A stretch of 64,000 bases of DNA from Prevotella sp. (GCA_031285625.1 JAITVV010000071.1:1-64000), one strand, 5' to 3'. Positions 42,524-52,921 are shown, counted from the stretch's first letter. Numbers and translations are program-made. Notes: a model not told the origin generated them from the sequence alone.

Positions 42524-45310
42524 TCAAAGCTTCTCCTTCAAAAAACGTCCGGTATATGATTTCTCACATTTAGCTATTTGCTCGGGAGTACCTTCACAAA
42601 CCACATAGCCACCTTCTTTTCCTCCCTCAGGGCCTATATCTATAATATGATCGGCACATTTGATCACATCCATATTATGCTCTATGATTACAATAGTATG
42701 CCCTCTCTTAATCAATGAATCAAAAGCCTTTAATAATGTTTTTATATCATGGAAGTGTAAGCCGGTAGTAGGCTCATCAAAAATAAACAATGTTGGCTCA
42801 GGTTTTTCATCTACAAGATGGAAAGCCAGTTTTACACGCTGATTCTCTCCTCCTGACAAAGATGATGAAGACTGTCCCAGTTTTACATATCCAAGTCCGA
42901 CATCTTGCAATGGCTTCAAACGTTTCACTATCTTCTTTTCAGTACTGCCCTTTCCTTCTTCAAAGAACTCTATAGCCTGGTCGATAGTCATATCCAAAAC
43001 ATCATAGATACTTGCTCCCCGATATTGTACATCCAGTATATCCTGCTTGAAACGCTTGCCTTTGCAGACCTCGCATTCGAGCAATACATCTGCCATAAAC
43101 TGCATCTCAACGAGTATCTTTCCTTCTCCGGCGCACTCTTCACAGCGTCCGCCTTCTACATTGAATGAAAAATAAGCAGGAGTAAAATGCATCTGCTTAG
43201 CTAAAGGTTGCTCGGCAAATAATTTGCGAATCTCATCATAAGCCTTTATATAAGTAACAGGATTTGACCGCGATGACCGTCCTATTGGATTCTGGTCAAC
43301 CATTTCTATTTCTTTGATCAGGTTGAGATCTCCTGCAATACTATTGTATTGCACAATCTGATCACCTTTCCCTTTGTAATGACGTTCCAGGGCAGTATAG
43401 AATACATCAGTAACAAGAGATGACTTACCTGACCCACTTACTCCCGTAACAACAGTCATCACATTAAGCGGGAACTTTACATCAATATTTTTCAGGTTAT
43501 TCTGTCTTGCTCCTTTTACTTCAATGTAATTATTCCATTTACGGCGAACTTTCGGAATATCTATTTTTTCTTCTCCATTCAGATAACGGACAGTATAACT
43601 TTCTGTATGTTTTTGAAGACCCTTGATATCTCCCTGATAAACGACTTCCCCACCCAGACGTCCGGCTTTAGGACCGATATCGATTATATAATCGGCGGCA
43701 AGGATAATCTCTTCATCATGTTCTACCACAATCACTGTGTTCCCTATCGACTTCAGTTCCTGTAGTACATTGATTAACAAATCCGTATCGCGCGAATGAA
43801 GCCCGATACTGGGTTCATCTAGAATATATAAAGATCCTACAAGGCTGCTACCCAGAGACGTCGCCAGATTGATACGCTGGCTTTCACCTCCCGAAAGAGA
43901 GTTTGACAAACGATTAAGTGTAAGATAACCCAACCCTACGTTTACCAGATACTGTATACGTACATTTATATCAGTCAACAGGCGTTTGGCTATTGCAGCA
44001 TCCGTTTCGTTTAATTCAAGTTTCTGAAAAAATTCCTTCAACTCAGATATTGGCATCAGTACAAGATCTGCAATGGTACTACCCCCTACCCTAACATATA
44101 ATGCCTGCGGTTTCAGGCGGGAACCTTTACAAGCAGGACAGGTAGTTTTACCGCGATAGCGGGCCAACATTACCCTGTACTGTATTTTATACTGATTCTC
44201 TTCTACCATCCTGAAGAAATCATCTATACTATGCAAGCCTCTGGCTCCATGCCACAACAGATCTCTTTCTTTATCCGATAACTCAAAATAAGGACGATGA
44301 ACAGGAAAATCATATTTACCAGCTGCATGAATAAAATCACGCTTCCATTCGCTCATCTTTTCACCCTTCCAGCACACGACAGCATCCTCATATACCGAAA
44401 GGCTTTTGTTAGGAACAACCAAGTCTTCATCGATTCCCATTACACGTCCAAATCCTTCACAAACAGGACAAGCGCCTACAGGGCTATTAAAGCTGAACAT
44501 AAGATCGGAAGGTTCTTCGAATTGTATACCATCTGCTTCAAAATGTCGTGAAAAATCAAAAGACTCAATTTTATCACCTATATAAAAACGTACAAAACAA
44601 TCTCCCTCTCCTTCAAAGAATGCGGTTTCTATCGACTCCGAAAAGCGACTTATATTGGCGGCATCCTTATCACATGTAAGACGGTCAATCAAAAGGAGCA
44701 TCTCGTCCGGTTTATGCTTTTCTTTAGAAGCAAGAACATCCTCTATCCTTTCAAATTTTCCGAGAATTTCTACACGGGAGAAACCTTCTTTGGAAAGGAT
44801 TTCCAATTGTTCTTCGAGTGTACGGTCGTCCCGGAGAATTATCTTTGTTAGTATTGCCAAACGTGTTTCCTCAGGATAAGAGAGCATTTTCTCAACAATA
44901 TCACTGACCTGATGCTTTTTAACAATCTGACCTGAAACTGGAGAGATAGTTTTACCCACACGGGCAAATAACAGCCGCAAGTATTCGTATATCTCAGTGG
45001 ATGTACCTACGGTAGATCGCGGATTACGCGCACTTACTCGTTGCTCGATCGCAATTGCAGGAGGTATCCCTTTTATATAATCACTTTCGGGTTTGTTCAT
45101 TCTTCCAAGGAACTGACGCGCATAGGAAGACAAGCTCTCCACATAACGGCGCTGACCTTCGGCATATAATGTGTCAAATGCTAAAGAAGACTTTCCCGAA
45201 CCCGATAAACCTGCTATAACAACAAATTTATTGCGAGGTATTTCTACGTCAATATTTTTCAGGTTATTAACCCGTGCTCCCTTTATAAATATATTTTTTT
45301 CCTCTGACAT
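42524..45310 (-). CDS. uvrA: Excinuclease ABC subunit A
   Basis: A 928-residue damage-recognition ATPase of nucleotide excision repair. Two ABC modules are visible: Walker [11 protein letters not shown] (about residue 33) and [10 protein letters not shown] (about 623), with ABC signatures [13 protein letters not shown] and [13 protein letters not shown]. Zinc-binding cysteines [18 protein letters not shown] and CEECAGEGK with CEVCKG are present. Length is normal. The gene ends at the terminator beside the mobile element. Confidence 0.97.
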   Translation of the reverse strand: MSEEKNIFIKGARVNNLKNIDVEIPRNKFVVIAGLSGSGKSSLAFDTLYAEGQRRYVESLSSYARQFLGRMNKPESDYIKGIPPAIAIEQRVSARNPRSTVGTSTEIYEYLRLLFARVGKTISPVSGQIVKKHQVSDIVEKMLSYPEETRLAILTKIILRDDRTLEEQLEILSKEGFSRVEILGKFERIEDVLASKEKHKPDEMLLLIDRLTCDKDAANISRFSESIETAFFEGEGDCFVRFYIGDKIESFDFSRHFEADGIQFEEPSDLMFSFNSPVGACPVCEGFGRVMGIDEDLVVPNKSLSVYEDAVVCWKGEKMSEWKRDFIHAAGKYDFPVHRPYFELSDKERDLLWHGARGLHSIDDFFRMVEENQYKIQYRVMLARYRGKTTCPACKGSRLKPQALYVRVGGSTIADLVLMPISELKEFFQKLELNETDAAIAKRLLTDINVRIQYLVNVGLGYLTLNRLSNSLSGGESQRINLATSLGSSLVGSLYILDEPSIGLHSRDTDLLINVLQELKSIGNTVIVVEHDEEIILAADYIIDIGPKAGRLGGEVVYQGDIKGLQKHTESYTVRYLNGEEKIDIPKVRRKWNNYIEVKGARQNNLKNIDVKFPLNVMTVVTGVSGSGKSSLVTDVFYTALERHYKGKGDQIVQYNSIAGDLNLIKEIEMVDQNPIGRSSRSNPVTYIKAYDEIRKLFAEQPLAKQMHFTPAYFSFNVEGGRCEECAGEGKILVEMQFMADVLLECEVCKGKRFKQDILDVQYRGASIYDVLDMTIDQAIEFFEEGKGSTEKKIVKRLKPLQDVGLGYVKLGQSSSSLSGGENQRVKLAFHLVDEKPEPTLFIFDEPTTGLHFHDIKTLLKAFDSLIKRGHTIVIIEHNMDVIKCADHIIDIGPEGGKEGGYVVCEGTPEQIAKCEKSYTGRFLKEKL

Positions 45311-45513
45311 ATCTTTTTCAAAAAATGGCTACAAAAATACGAAAAAATAAGTGTATTCTTATACTCATTACAAACTTTGACATTCAAGATAAATACTCTT
45401 TACTTTTTAGCTATCAGAATTATAAATCCAGGCAGTCAGGTTCATCAATACAACTGGCTTAGTATATGATTGAAGTTCTCGAAATAAGTTATGAACAACG
45501 ATCCTTTTTGTAA

Positions 45514-45545
45514 TTTGCATACAGCTTCTATTTGCTTTATCTTTG
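45514..45545 (+). promoter_or_regulatory. Consensus promoter of the PhnA-like gene
   Basis: TTTG at 45514-45517, exactly 20 bases, then TATCTTTG at 45538-45545; ATG at 45571. Confidence 0.7.
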
Positions 45546-45570
45546 TATCTCACAAAAAAATTAACACGAA

Positions 45571-45900
45571 ATGGAAGAAACTCCAAATTGTCCTGTATGT
45601 AGCATGGAAAATACATACTTTGATGGTACTGCATTTATTTGTCCTGACTGTTTTCATGAATGGACAGACCATGCAACTGATGAAACTGAGGATACAACAC
45701 CTAAAGATAGTAATGGGGCAGAGCTTTTTGACGGTGATGCTGTTACAGTAATTAAAGACCTGAAAGTAAAAGGGTCATCTATGGTTATCAAGCGTGGTAC
45801 AAAAGTAAGAAGTATTCGTTTGACTGAGGAACCTACAGAAGTAGACTGCAAAATAGACGGTTCAAGTATTGTACTGAAAACCTGTTTTTTAAAGAAATAA
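45571..45900 (+). CDS. PhnA/YjdM-like zinc-ribbon protein
   Basis: A 109-residue small protein. A zinc ribbon is seen as CPVCSMENTYFDG and FICPDCFHEW (four cysteines), followed by a compact KOW-like beta domain (VTVIKDLKVKGSSMVIKRGT). The family is named for alkylphosphonate use, but that link is historical and function is not firmly known. Start at 45571 fits the consensus promoter. Confidence 0.88.
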   Translation: MEETPNCPVCSMENTYFDGTAFICPDCFHEWTDHATDETEDTTPKDSNGAELFDGDAVTVIKDLKVKGSSMVIKRGTKVRSIRLTEEPTEVDCKIDGSSIVLKTCFLKK

Positions 45901-45909
45901 TTATTTTAT

Positions 45910-46401
45910 ATGTTTATAGATAAATGGTGGGGAAATTATATTGGGGGTTCTGACGATTCTTTTTTATTGTTAGACTATTTCGGCACCAGGAATTCTACAG
46001 TTTTCAATTTAAATGATATTTTACAAGAAACAGGGCTTAGTGATTTATTGATAAGTGGAGGGTTGGAAAACGGCGATCTTTCTTTTCAGGTGAAGGAAGG
46101 ATATGTTCCACACTTCGATATGACGATAGATGTATTGATCGATTTATCCGCAATAGTTATAGAATGTTTACATAATCAGCGTGTTGCAATTAAGGATTTA
46201 GATAATTCATCTAACTATTCAAATACAATATCAATTTCTGCAAAACCAGAGGATCTGATGTTACTAACTAACGGTTTGGATAACTTTATCAAGAATCCTA
46301 AATCATATGAGCTATCTGATATGATGGATGAAGAAAGCCTTTCAGAACTGCTTGCAGATTGTAATGAAGTCTGCGAATCTCTCAGAAAATATATTTTATA
46401 A
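45910..46401 (+). CDS. Hypothetical acidic protein
   Basis: A 163-residue soluble acidic protein (MFIDKWWGNYIGGSDDSFLLLDYF ..., shown in part) with no domain I recognise. Nine bases after the PhnA-like gene and 15 bases before an MBL-hydrolase gene, so it is probably part of a three-gene operon. The opening DKWWGNYIGGSDDS may help find relatives; small proteins of this sort are sometimes immunity or adaptor proteins, but nothing in the sequence settles this. Confidence 0.7.
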   Translation: MFIDKWWGNYIGGSDDSFLLLDYFGTRNSTVFNLNDILQETGLSDLLISGGLENGDLSFQVKEGYVPHFDMTIDVLIDLSAIVIECLHNQRVAIKDLDNSSNYSNTISISAKPEDLMLLTNGLDNFIKNPKSYELSDMMDEESLSELLADCNEVCESLRKYIL

Positions 46402-46416
46402 TGCTGGTATAAAAAG

Positions 46417-47241
46417 ATGCAATACGAATTATTCACACAGTATAAATACAAGTTCTTCAGCCTGGGTAGTGGTAGCAGTGGAAATTGTTATTATCTGGGG
46501 ACTAATGAATACGGTATTCTTATTGATGCCGGTATAGGTATTCGTGCTATTCAGAAGGCATTAAGGGAATATGGTGTGTCTTTCAGCAAAATAATGGCCA
46601 TACTTATTACACACGATCATGCTGACCACATAAAAACTGTTGGTTGTTTAGGTGATAAGTTTAATATTCCAGTGTATACAACAGAGACAGTTCATCAGGG
46701 TATACACAGAAACAGGGCTGTTCGGGCCAGTTTAATTAATTCAAGAAGAATTATAGAAAAAGACATTCCCTTTTCTATTAAAGATTTCGAAATAACAGCT
46801 TTCGAAGTCCCTCACGACAGTATTGATAATGTTGGTTACCGGATCCGGTTTGAAGGTCAAACTTTTGTGCTGGTTACTGATGTCGGTCGTATTACTGACA
46901 AAATAAGAAAATATGCCAGTGAAGCTAATCATTTGGTTATAGAAGCCAATTATGATGAATATATGTTGCAGACAGGCAAATATCCGTATTACTTGAAACA
47001 GCGTATAGTTAATGGAATGGGACATTTGAGCAACCGCTTATCTGCAGAATTTATAGTAAGTATATACAATAAGAACTTACAGAATATATGGCTTTGTCAT
47101 CTCAGTCAGGATAATAATCATCCTGAAATTGCATTTAAAACTGTGGAAAAGGCATTATTTACGAATGGAATAAAAGTGGGTATAAATGTAAGGCTTGAAA
47201 CATTGAGCCGCTATAAAGTATCGGGATTGAGAGAGTTCTGA
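46417..47241 (+). CDS. MBL-fold metallo-hydrolase (YycJ/WalJ-like)
   Basis: A 274-residue cytoplasmic metallo-beta-lactamase-fold hydrolase. SLGSGSSGNCYYLG opens the domain, THDHADHIK is the zinc-binding HxHxDH motif (about residues 66-71), and later metal ligands fall in VPHDSIDNVGY, VTDVGRI and CHLSQDNN. Relatives (YycJ) act on nucleic acids and link cell-wall growth with DNA repair in Firmicutes. In Bacteroidetes the role is not settled. Confidence 0.9.
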   Translation: MQYELFTQYKYKFFSLGSGSSGNCYYLGTNEYGILIDAGIGIRAIQKALREYGVSFSKIMAILITHDHADHIKTVGCLGDKFNIPVYTTETVHQGIHRNRAVRASLINSRRIIEKDIPFSIKDFEITAFEVPHDSIDNVGYRIRFEGQTFVLVTDVGRITDKIRKYASEANHLVIEANYDEYMLQTGKYPYYLKQRIVNGMGHLSNRLSAEFIVSIYNKNLQNIWLCHLSQDNNHPEIAFKTVEKALFTNGIKVGINVRLETLSRYKVSGLREF

Positions 47242-47311
47242 ATAAATATTATTCTTATATCAGAATATTTTATATTTTTACTGTATCGATAACTTACAAT
47301 AAACTAATACT

Positions 47312-47668
47312 ATGAATACCTCTTCTCGAAAATGGTTTAACCGCATTTTTAAAGGAGCATCGCTGGCTACAGTGGCAATGGCTTTCCAGGCATGTTATGG
47401 CGCCCCCCGTGATTTTGGTATGGATCAATATATTGATGGGGTTGTATTAAGTGCTGAAGGTGAGCCTTTGCAGGGTGTACTTGTATCTATAGACGATACA
47501 ATACAGCATACTCAAACCGATGCAGAAGGAAAATTTCAATTTTATATTTCCCGCAAAGATGAGTATAAACTATCTTTCTCGGATGATAAAGGAAATAATC
47601 TGAATAAAGATACTACTCTTACAGACCGGCGTGGAGGAATTTATTTAACTATAAATGTAGAAAAATAA
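47312..47668 (+). CDS. Radical-SAM-associated putative lipoprotein
   Basis: A 118-residue lipoprotein. The N-terminus SSRKWFNRIFKGASLATVAMAF leads to a lipobox FQACYG (Cys about residue 28), then YGAPRDFGMDQYIDG and a single carboxypeptidase-regulatory-like beta sandwich (VLSAEGEPLQGVLVSIDD). It matches the lipoprotein partner of the rSAM/lipoprotein system; the radical SAM gene follows without a gap. It is likely the substrate or its carrier; the modification is unknown. Confidence 0.85.
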   Translation: MNTSSRKWFNRIFKGASLATVAMAFQACYGAPRDFGMDQYIDGVVLSAEGEPLQGVLVSIDDTIQHTQTDAEGKFQFYISRKDEYKLSFSDDKGNNLNKDTTLTDRRGGIYLTINVEK

Positions 47669-48724
47669 ATGTTCTTGGATCGTTTTAAACAATCATTACA
47701 TATAAAGGCAAAAGAGATTGAACACAAGCAACACAATCTCTTTTATCTTTTCTGGGAGTGTACACAGCGCTGTAATCTCTCATGTCTGCACTGTGGTAGT
47801 GATTGCGTATCCGATTCGAAATATAAGGATATGCCAAAAGAGGATTTCTTTAAGGTACTCGATGGTATCAATGAGTATCCCCATGATCATATTACTGTAA
47901 TTGTTACAGGAGGGGAACCTCTGGTAAGGAAAGACCTAGAAGAATGTGGTTTTGAAATACGCAGGCGGGGATTTCGATGGGGAATTGTTACCAATGGATA
48001 TGCTTATACTAAAGAGCGTCATATTTCGCTTCTAAATGCAGGAATGGGTTCTATCACTCTCAGTTTTGATGGGTTGAGTGATACACACAACTGGTTGCGA
48101 AACAATCCTAAAAGCTTCGAAAGGACAGTGAATGCACTTCAACTTATATCTGCCTCTGAACGCTTAACATCGGATGTAGTAACGTGTGTAAACAAGCAGA
48201 ATATTTCTCAGCTCGAAGAAATCTATCAATTGATTCAGCTAAACGGAGGCAAAGCTTGGCGCTTGTTTACCATTACACCTATTGGCAGAGCAAAGAACAA
48301 CGAAGATATGCTGCTCAGTGCGGATGAGTTTACATATCTGATGGAGTTTATCAAGGTGAAAAGAAAATCCGGAGGGATGAATATAAAGTTTAGCTGTGAA
48401 GGATATGTCGGCCGATACGAAGGTGAAGTACGGGAAGGTTATTTCTTTTGCAGGGCAGGTGTTAATGTGGCCTCTGTCTTAATCGATGGGAGTATAGGCG
48501 CTTGTCCGAATATAAACCGCAGCTTTACGCAGGGCAATATCTATAGAGATAACTTTATGGATGTATGGAACAATCGTTATGAACTATATAGAAATCGTAA
48601 CTGGACCAAAACAGGGCAATGCGCTTCATGCAAAGAATATAAGTACTGCAATGGAAATGGTATGCACTACTGGACTGAAAACAAAGACAATGTATTAACC
48701 TGCCATTATAATCTGATAAAATAA
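47669..48724 (+). CDS. Radical SAM/SPASM protein of the rSAM/lipoprotein system
   Basis: A 351-residue iron-sulfur enzyme. The radical SAM cluster motif is CNLSCLHC (CX3CX2C, about residues 35-42) in the context WECTQRCNLSCLHCGS. The GGEP motif (VTGGEPLVRK) binds SAM. The C-terminal SPASM region has CRAGVNV, GACPNINR, QCASCKEYKYCNGNGMH and a final CHYN, giving ligands for extra 4Fe-4S clusters, as in peptide-modifying enzymes. The start codon follows the lipoprotein stop (TAAATG). The pair is known in Bacteroidetes but its product is uncharacterised. Confidence 0.92.
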   Translation: MFLDRFKQSLHIKAKEIEHKQHNLFYLFWECTQRCNLSCLHCGSDCVSDSKYKDMPKEDFFKVLDGINEYPHDHITVIVTGGEPLVRKDLEECGFEIRRRGFRWGIVTNGYAYTKERHISLLNAGMGSITLSFDGLSDTHNWLRNNPKSFERTVNALQLISASERLTSDVVTCVNKQNISQLEEIYQLIQLNGGKAWRLFTITPIGRAKNNEDMLLSADEFTYLMEFIKVKRKSGGMNIKFSCEGYVGRYEGEVREGYFFCRAGVNVASVLIDGSIGACPNINRSFTQGNIYRDNFMDVWNNRYELYRNRNWTKTGQCASCKEYKYCNGNGMHYWTENKDNVLTCHYNLIK

Positions 48725-48747
48725 TTGTTGTGAAACAATTTGATATT

Positions 48748-48755
48748 TAGTTTTG
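48748..48755 (+). promoter_or_regulatory. -7 box before the 55-residue ORF
   Basis: TAGTTTTG with a TTG at 48728-48730. It gives the small gene its own promoter. Confidence 0.4.
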
Positions 48756-48801
48756 TTTATTTAGTCATAGAGAGTATTGATAAACTTAAAGAAGTACCAT
48801 T

Positions 48802-48969
48802 ATGACTGATAAAGATAAGAAAGAGCATAACTCTATGCTGGATAACAGACTGGGTACACCCATGAAAAAAGCCGAAGGATTGAGCAGTGATATGAAAAAA
48901 GCCGAATCGGAACATTTACATGCTTTTCGTGATGACGTAAATATCAATGATAAAGAAGATAAGCTATAG
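48802..48969 (+). CDS. Small highly charged protein (55 residues)
   Basis: MTDKDKKEHNSMLDNRLGTP, then two copies of the word MKKAE (residues 21-25 and 31-35), and a charged end HAFRDDVNINDKEDKL. No membrane segment or cysteine. It looks natively unstructured. It has its own promoter-like box and is closed by a 19-base perfect hairpin, which supports it as a real gene. Function unknown; small charged proteins of this type are sometimes stress proteins. Confidence 0.6.
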   Translation: MTDKDKKEHNSMLDNRLGTPMKKAEGLSSDMKKAESEHLHAFRDDVNINDKEDKL

Positions 48970-49009
48970 AATAATGGTGCTATTTAGACTTCTAAATAGC
49001 ACCATTATT
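48970..49009. terminator. 19-base perfect hairpin between convergent genes
   Basis: AATAATGGTGCTATTTAGA and its exact complement separated by two bases (CT). It sits between the 55-residue gene (plus) and the DUF4091 gene (minus). The T-runs are short, but the stem is very stable. Confidence 0.8.
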
Positions 49010-49035
49010 AAAATATGACTTCATTAATTAATGCT

Positions 49036-50838
49036 CTATTTAGCAGCTAGCTGAATAAGCTTCAAACGAGCTTCGAGCAGCTTTTCAGGTTCTCTGACAA
49101 ATTGAGTTCCACTGCTAACTATTTCAGCACAAATAGTCTGTGTCTGAGCTAAATTCTTTTTTGCGGCCAATGCCAGTATTTCATAATCTTCGAAACTATC
49201 ACGTACAGAGGTAGATCGCGGCCCTTCATAAACAGAATGATTTTCTTTGTCCGGATATACCAACCAGCCATCCCCAGCTGCTCCTTCGCAGTACATGTCT
49301 GCAAATGGTTGGTTTGGATTTTTAGCCTGGCCGTATAGATTCCATGCCCAATGTAGATACCCTGTTATTTTTCGCTGCCACAGATACCAACCTATCACAC
49401 GCGAACTTAGTAAAGGATAATCGGCAATACGTGTCATAAAATCGTCCATCTGCGGATTGACGCATGTGTAAGTCCAGAGCTCCTGATTGGGTCTTTCTCC
49501 AATGGCATCGTAGCCCGAACGGTCTTCTTCATAATAATTTATTTGTGGACAGAAAATACTCAGGTCATCAGCAAACCAATCTTTTTGCCTGCTGCCTGCA
49601 TCTACAGTCCTCACCATAGGCATTTCCCGCAATATCCGGTTGTACATTTCGTTAATGGCTACATGTTGTACTGTTACCATCGGTTCATCTTGTACATGTT
49701 GTATCCACATTTTTTCCCAACCTTTTGCTTTCAGGTGATTATACAGCAGGGGTATAAATTGGTCAAAGTATGATTGTGCTTCAGGTGAATCAACGGCAAC
49801 CCGCGCAAACTTTGCTTTCCCATTTTCTCCCTTGTGTATAATTTTTGCAACCAGTGAGGTATTATAAGGATCTTCAGAACCATTCCAGTTCATCTCATAC
49901 CAATGCTCACCTTCCAGATTCTTTATAGAACCATTATCTATGAAAGCCTGGATATATCGATCGAAGCTTTTGAATGTAAAGTTCATTTTACCATCCGAAT
50001 TGAAGGTAGCATCAGATAAAAGCAAACCTAATGGTACCATAATGGTATTTTGTCGCTCTTTCTTCATCACCTTTGCAAAGTTGGACATAAGAGTAAAGAA
50101 ATTATTATCCAATTGATTAACTGACCAGCAAACATTATAAGTTTCATTTACTTCGCCTGACCACCAGTGAAAAGGAGTAATCCAGTTAGTATAAGAGAAT
50201 TGAGAATCCTTAGGATCTGGTAATACAACATCATGTACAGTTATTGTAATGGGAATCTTTCCCAATTCATTTTCTCCAGATGACAGAACTGCAGTAGTGT
50301 TATATGTCCCAGCTGGAGTTGAAGATGTACTTGTGGCCTCAATAGCGATACCATAACTTCTGTTTTGATCCACATTTCCGATTGCATTTATAGTATAATA
50401 TTCAGGAAAATAAGCTGGTGAATCTCTCCGTTTATAGGTAGATTTTATACCGGCATGCTCTCCTGTAAAACCATACGATGATTTTGAATTAAGGACAAGA
50501 CTGATTGGCATTGCTTTAATCTTTGGCGCATCAGATTCAGCGAAAGGTTCAATCTCAATCTTTACATCACTTAATTTTTCAGGAGAACGTAAAGCTATTT
50601 GCATAGACTCACTTTCGTTTCTCACCATTTCTATTTGCAACTGTTTTGCTGATTGTTCAGAAGGTTTTAGGTCATGAAAAATATCAATAAGTGAATTTTC
50701 GACCCATAAATCAACATTTTCCACTTCACCTGATCCGTTTCCATTACTATTTCCAGCGTCATTTTCCTTATCACTACAGTTGATGAATGATAAAATCGTA
50801 AAAAGAATTAAAAATCCCATTTTGTTCATGTTATCCAT
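49036..50838 (-). CDS. DUF4091 lipoprotein, glycoside-hydrolase-like
   Basis: A 600-residue lipoprotein: lipobox SFINCSDKE (Cys about residue 21) followed by an acidic/glycine linker, an N-terminal beta-sandwich region, and a large catalytic-looking TIM-barrel region with WYLWQRKITGYLHWAWNLYG and the DUF4091 ending (DGWLVYPDKE, SVRDSFEDYEILA). Such proteins occur in polysaccharide utilisation loci and are thought to cut or bind glycans on the cell surface. No SusC/SusD pair is next to it, but a DUF6377 regulator lies on its 5' side. Confidence 0.85.
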   Translation of the reverse strand: MDNMNKMGFLILFTILSFINCSDKENDAGNSNGNGSGEVENVDLWVENSLIDIFHDLKPSEQSAKQLQIEMVRNESESMQIALRSPEKLSDVKIEIEPFAESDAPKIKAMPISLVLNSKSSYGFTGEHAGIKSTYKRRDSPAYFPEYYTINAIGNVDQNRSYGIAIEATSTSSTPAGTYNTTAVLSSGENELGKIPITITVHDVVLPDPKDSQFSYTNWITPFHWWSGEVNETYNVCWSVNQLDNNFFTLMSNFAKVMKKERQNTIMVPLGLLLSDATFNSDGKMNFTFKSFDRYIQAFIDNGSIKNLEGEHWYEMNWNGSEDPYNTSLVAKIIHKGENGKAKFARVAVDSPEAQSYFDQFIPLLYNHLKAKGWEKMWIQHVQDEPMVTVQHVAINEMYNRILREMPMVRTVDAGSRQKDWFADDLSIFCPQINYYEEDRSGYDAIGERPNQELWTYTCVNPQMDDFMTRIADYPLLSSRVIGWYLWQRKITGYLHWAWNLYGQAKNPNQPFADMYCEGAAGDGWLVYPDKENHSVYEGPRSTSVRDSFEDYEILALAAKKNLAQTQTICAEIVSSGTQFVREPEKLLEARLKLIQLAAK

Positions 50839-51244
50839 TATAAAAATATTTAAGAGGTTAGTATCCAGAATTCATATAGAATAGCAGTCCTGCCATTCTT
50901 GCCAGGATAAAATGTTTATATGCCAGATAAAGCATATCTGATTTTCATCAGTTCCGTTCCTACAATTGAGTATTACTTGATATTGAGTCTAGGGCATTTA
51001 CAAGCTATCAATAATCATAGAATCTTCCTCCAAATTCATTATAAATAATGAACCTAGAATAGTAGGTGGGGTTTTAACAATAGAGGTTAAAGGTAATAGA
51101 TTGACAGTCAGTCCTGTCATGCGTTTTTCTGTATTTTCTCAAATAATCTTGTTACGAATCTACATATTTTTTTTCAATCTACCAATATATCTGCCTCTTT
51201 TTCAATTGATATGACAGATAATGCAACAAGTTTCGCAATTATTC
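50839..51244. other. 406-base gene-free gap
   Basis: No ORF, tRNA or strong hairpin is seen. No convincing TAnnTTTG box was found on either strand. It separates the DUF4091 gene from the DUF6377 regulator gene, both on the minus strand. Confidence 0.4.
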
Positions 51245-52891
51245 CTATCTGTTTTTCTGAATAACACCTATTTTCATAACCATATTTTCAAACTCATCAC
51301 GAGAAACAGCAGCTTTGTTTCGTGCCTTAGTACGGTAATTATATATTGTGCTTAAGGAATACCTCAAAAATCCTGCAATTTTCACACTATCGGTGATCCC
51401 CAGACGTATAAGGGCAAAAATACGCAATTCGGTATTTAATAGTTCTCCTTGTTTGGGTAAGACTTGTTCTTCGCTTATTAGTAGAGAATTAAAGTCTTCA
51501 ACAAAAGTAGGATAAAGACTCAAGAAGATATTATCGAATTTTTTATAAAGTTCTTCCAGCTCATTATCTACCATTGTAGTCGATTTCAACATTTTGAAGA
51601 GTTCATCTAATTGGTTGTTTGCAGCTTTCTTATTCAGTGCCTTTCTGTAATCTTCCAGCTTAGTAATATAAGCAGAGCATAAATCAAAGAAGTGGGCAAT
51701 ATATTCTTCCTTAATATGATTTGATTCAGATAACTCTGAGTTTACTTTATATAATTGGTTGTTTGTATTGCTTATTCCTTCATTTAAGTCTGTCAGCTTT
51801 ACATTTGTACGATAGAGTTCTTTCCGAATTTTAGAAACTCTCTTCATTTGCTTATATACATAGATAACTGCAACAATAAGAAACAGGGATAATATACTGA
51901 TTAGTATAAGATACAATTTCAATTCGCTTTTTTGTTTAGCTTCTTTTGCCTGATAAGTTGTATTAATAATTGAATAGAATTCTGATATTTCAATTGTTCT
52001 GAACCGCACATTACAAAAAACAGCATCTTCGATAGCTGATTTTGTAAATCTATAAGCTTGATCGATATCTCCGCTTTCATAATAAGTCAAAGCAAGACTT
52101 TGCATCGATGCATTATCTTTTATCGCATTTTTAATATCAGTAATTGCCGAAAGAGCATAATATTTTTTCTGCGATATAGAATCATGCTTATTTTTATACA
52201 CATTTCCTAAAAGGTAAGTAACCAATGCATAATCCGGATCATCTTGGGGTATCTTATTTAGTAAGGTTAAAAGGCGATTTCCTGCAATCTCCAGCTGTCC
52301 TTGATAGAGTATCTTTTCAGCATAGGTAATCTGGTACTTAATAGAATTGGGATCTAATGTGGTTAATAAAGAATCCCGGTAAGCCTCGTTTAACTGAAAA
52401 TATGTATGACGATTGTTACTTTGAGCATAATGTCCGTAAAACTGGCTATAAGTTTCAAAATATAATGGAAGGAGTTCTTTTGATAAAGATTTTCTATCAA
52501 TCTGATTTAATATTTCCTTTGATTCAATATACATTCCGGTGGCAGAATAGAGTAAACATAGGTTGAGATTTGTTTCATCTCTAAGATTTATATCACCTAT
52601 ATCTTTAGCTATTTTTTTATTCTTTTCCATATAATAGATTGCTGAATCTATTATATATTTCCTGTATTCTTTGGCTAATTTTGAATTGATTTCGTATTCT
52701 TGATTTTTGGGTAAGTTTTGAGTGTGCAGGAGTTGTTGCAGACTGTTTATCTTCTGCTCCTTTTTTTCCACATAGAATTCTTTATTATTTATTTCCTTAT
52801 TCAACCAGACAAATAATGTATCCTGATCGTCCTTCCCGAAAGAAAGCAAAGGCATAAAGCATATAAGTAAGGCAAGTGTGATTCTTTTCAT
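51245..52891 (-). CDS. DUF6377 regulator with TPR sensor and C-terminal HTH
   Basis: A 548-residue protein: signal peptide, periplasmic helical TPR-like repeats to about residue 325, one membrane segment (LYLILISILSLFLIVAVIYVY, in part, about residues 332-352), a cytoplasmic coiled coil (LYRTNVKLTDLNEGISNTNN), and a C-terminal HTH with LLNTELRIFALIRLGI and IAGFLRYSLSTIYNYRTKARNK (in part), similar to LuxR-type DNA-binding helices. Such proteins in Bacteroidetes are transcription regulators near glycan-use genes. It may control the DUF4091 gene 400 bases downstream. Confidence 0.88.
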   Translation of the reverse strand: MKRITLALLICFMPLLSFGKDDQDTLFVWLNKEINNKEFYVEKKEQKINSLQQLLHTQNLPKNQEYEINSKLAKEYRKYIIDSAIYYMEKNKKIAKDIGDINLRDETNLNLCLLYSATGMYIESKEILNQIDRKSLSKELLPLYFETYSQFYGHYAQSNNRHTYFQLNEAYRDSLLTTLDPNSIKYQITYAEKILYQGQLEIAGNRLLTLLNKIPQDDPDYALVTYLLGNVYKNKHDSISQKKYYALSAITDIKNAIKDNASMQSLALTYYESGDIDQAYRFTKSAIEDAVFCNVRFRTIEISEFYSIINTTYQAKEAKQKSELKLYLILISILSLFLIVAVIYVYKQMKRVSKIRKELYRTNVKLTDLNEGISNTNNQLYKVNSELSESNHIKEEYIAHFFDLCSAYITKLEDYRKALNKKAANNQLDELFKMLKSTTMVDNELEELYKKFDNIFLSLYPTFVEDFNSLLISEEQVLPKQGELLNTELRIFALIRLGITDSVKIAGFLRYSLSTIYNYRTKARNKAAVSRDEFENMVMKIGVIQKNR

Positions 52892-52913
52892 ATAAAACCG
52901 GGTATGATAGCCT

Positions 52914-52921
52914 CAAAGTTA
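52914..52921 (-). promoter_or_regulatory. -7 box of the DUF6377 regulator promoter
   Basis: TAACTTTG on the minus strand, 23 bases upstream of the start at 52891. Confidence 0.45.
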
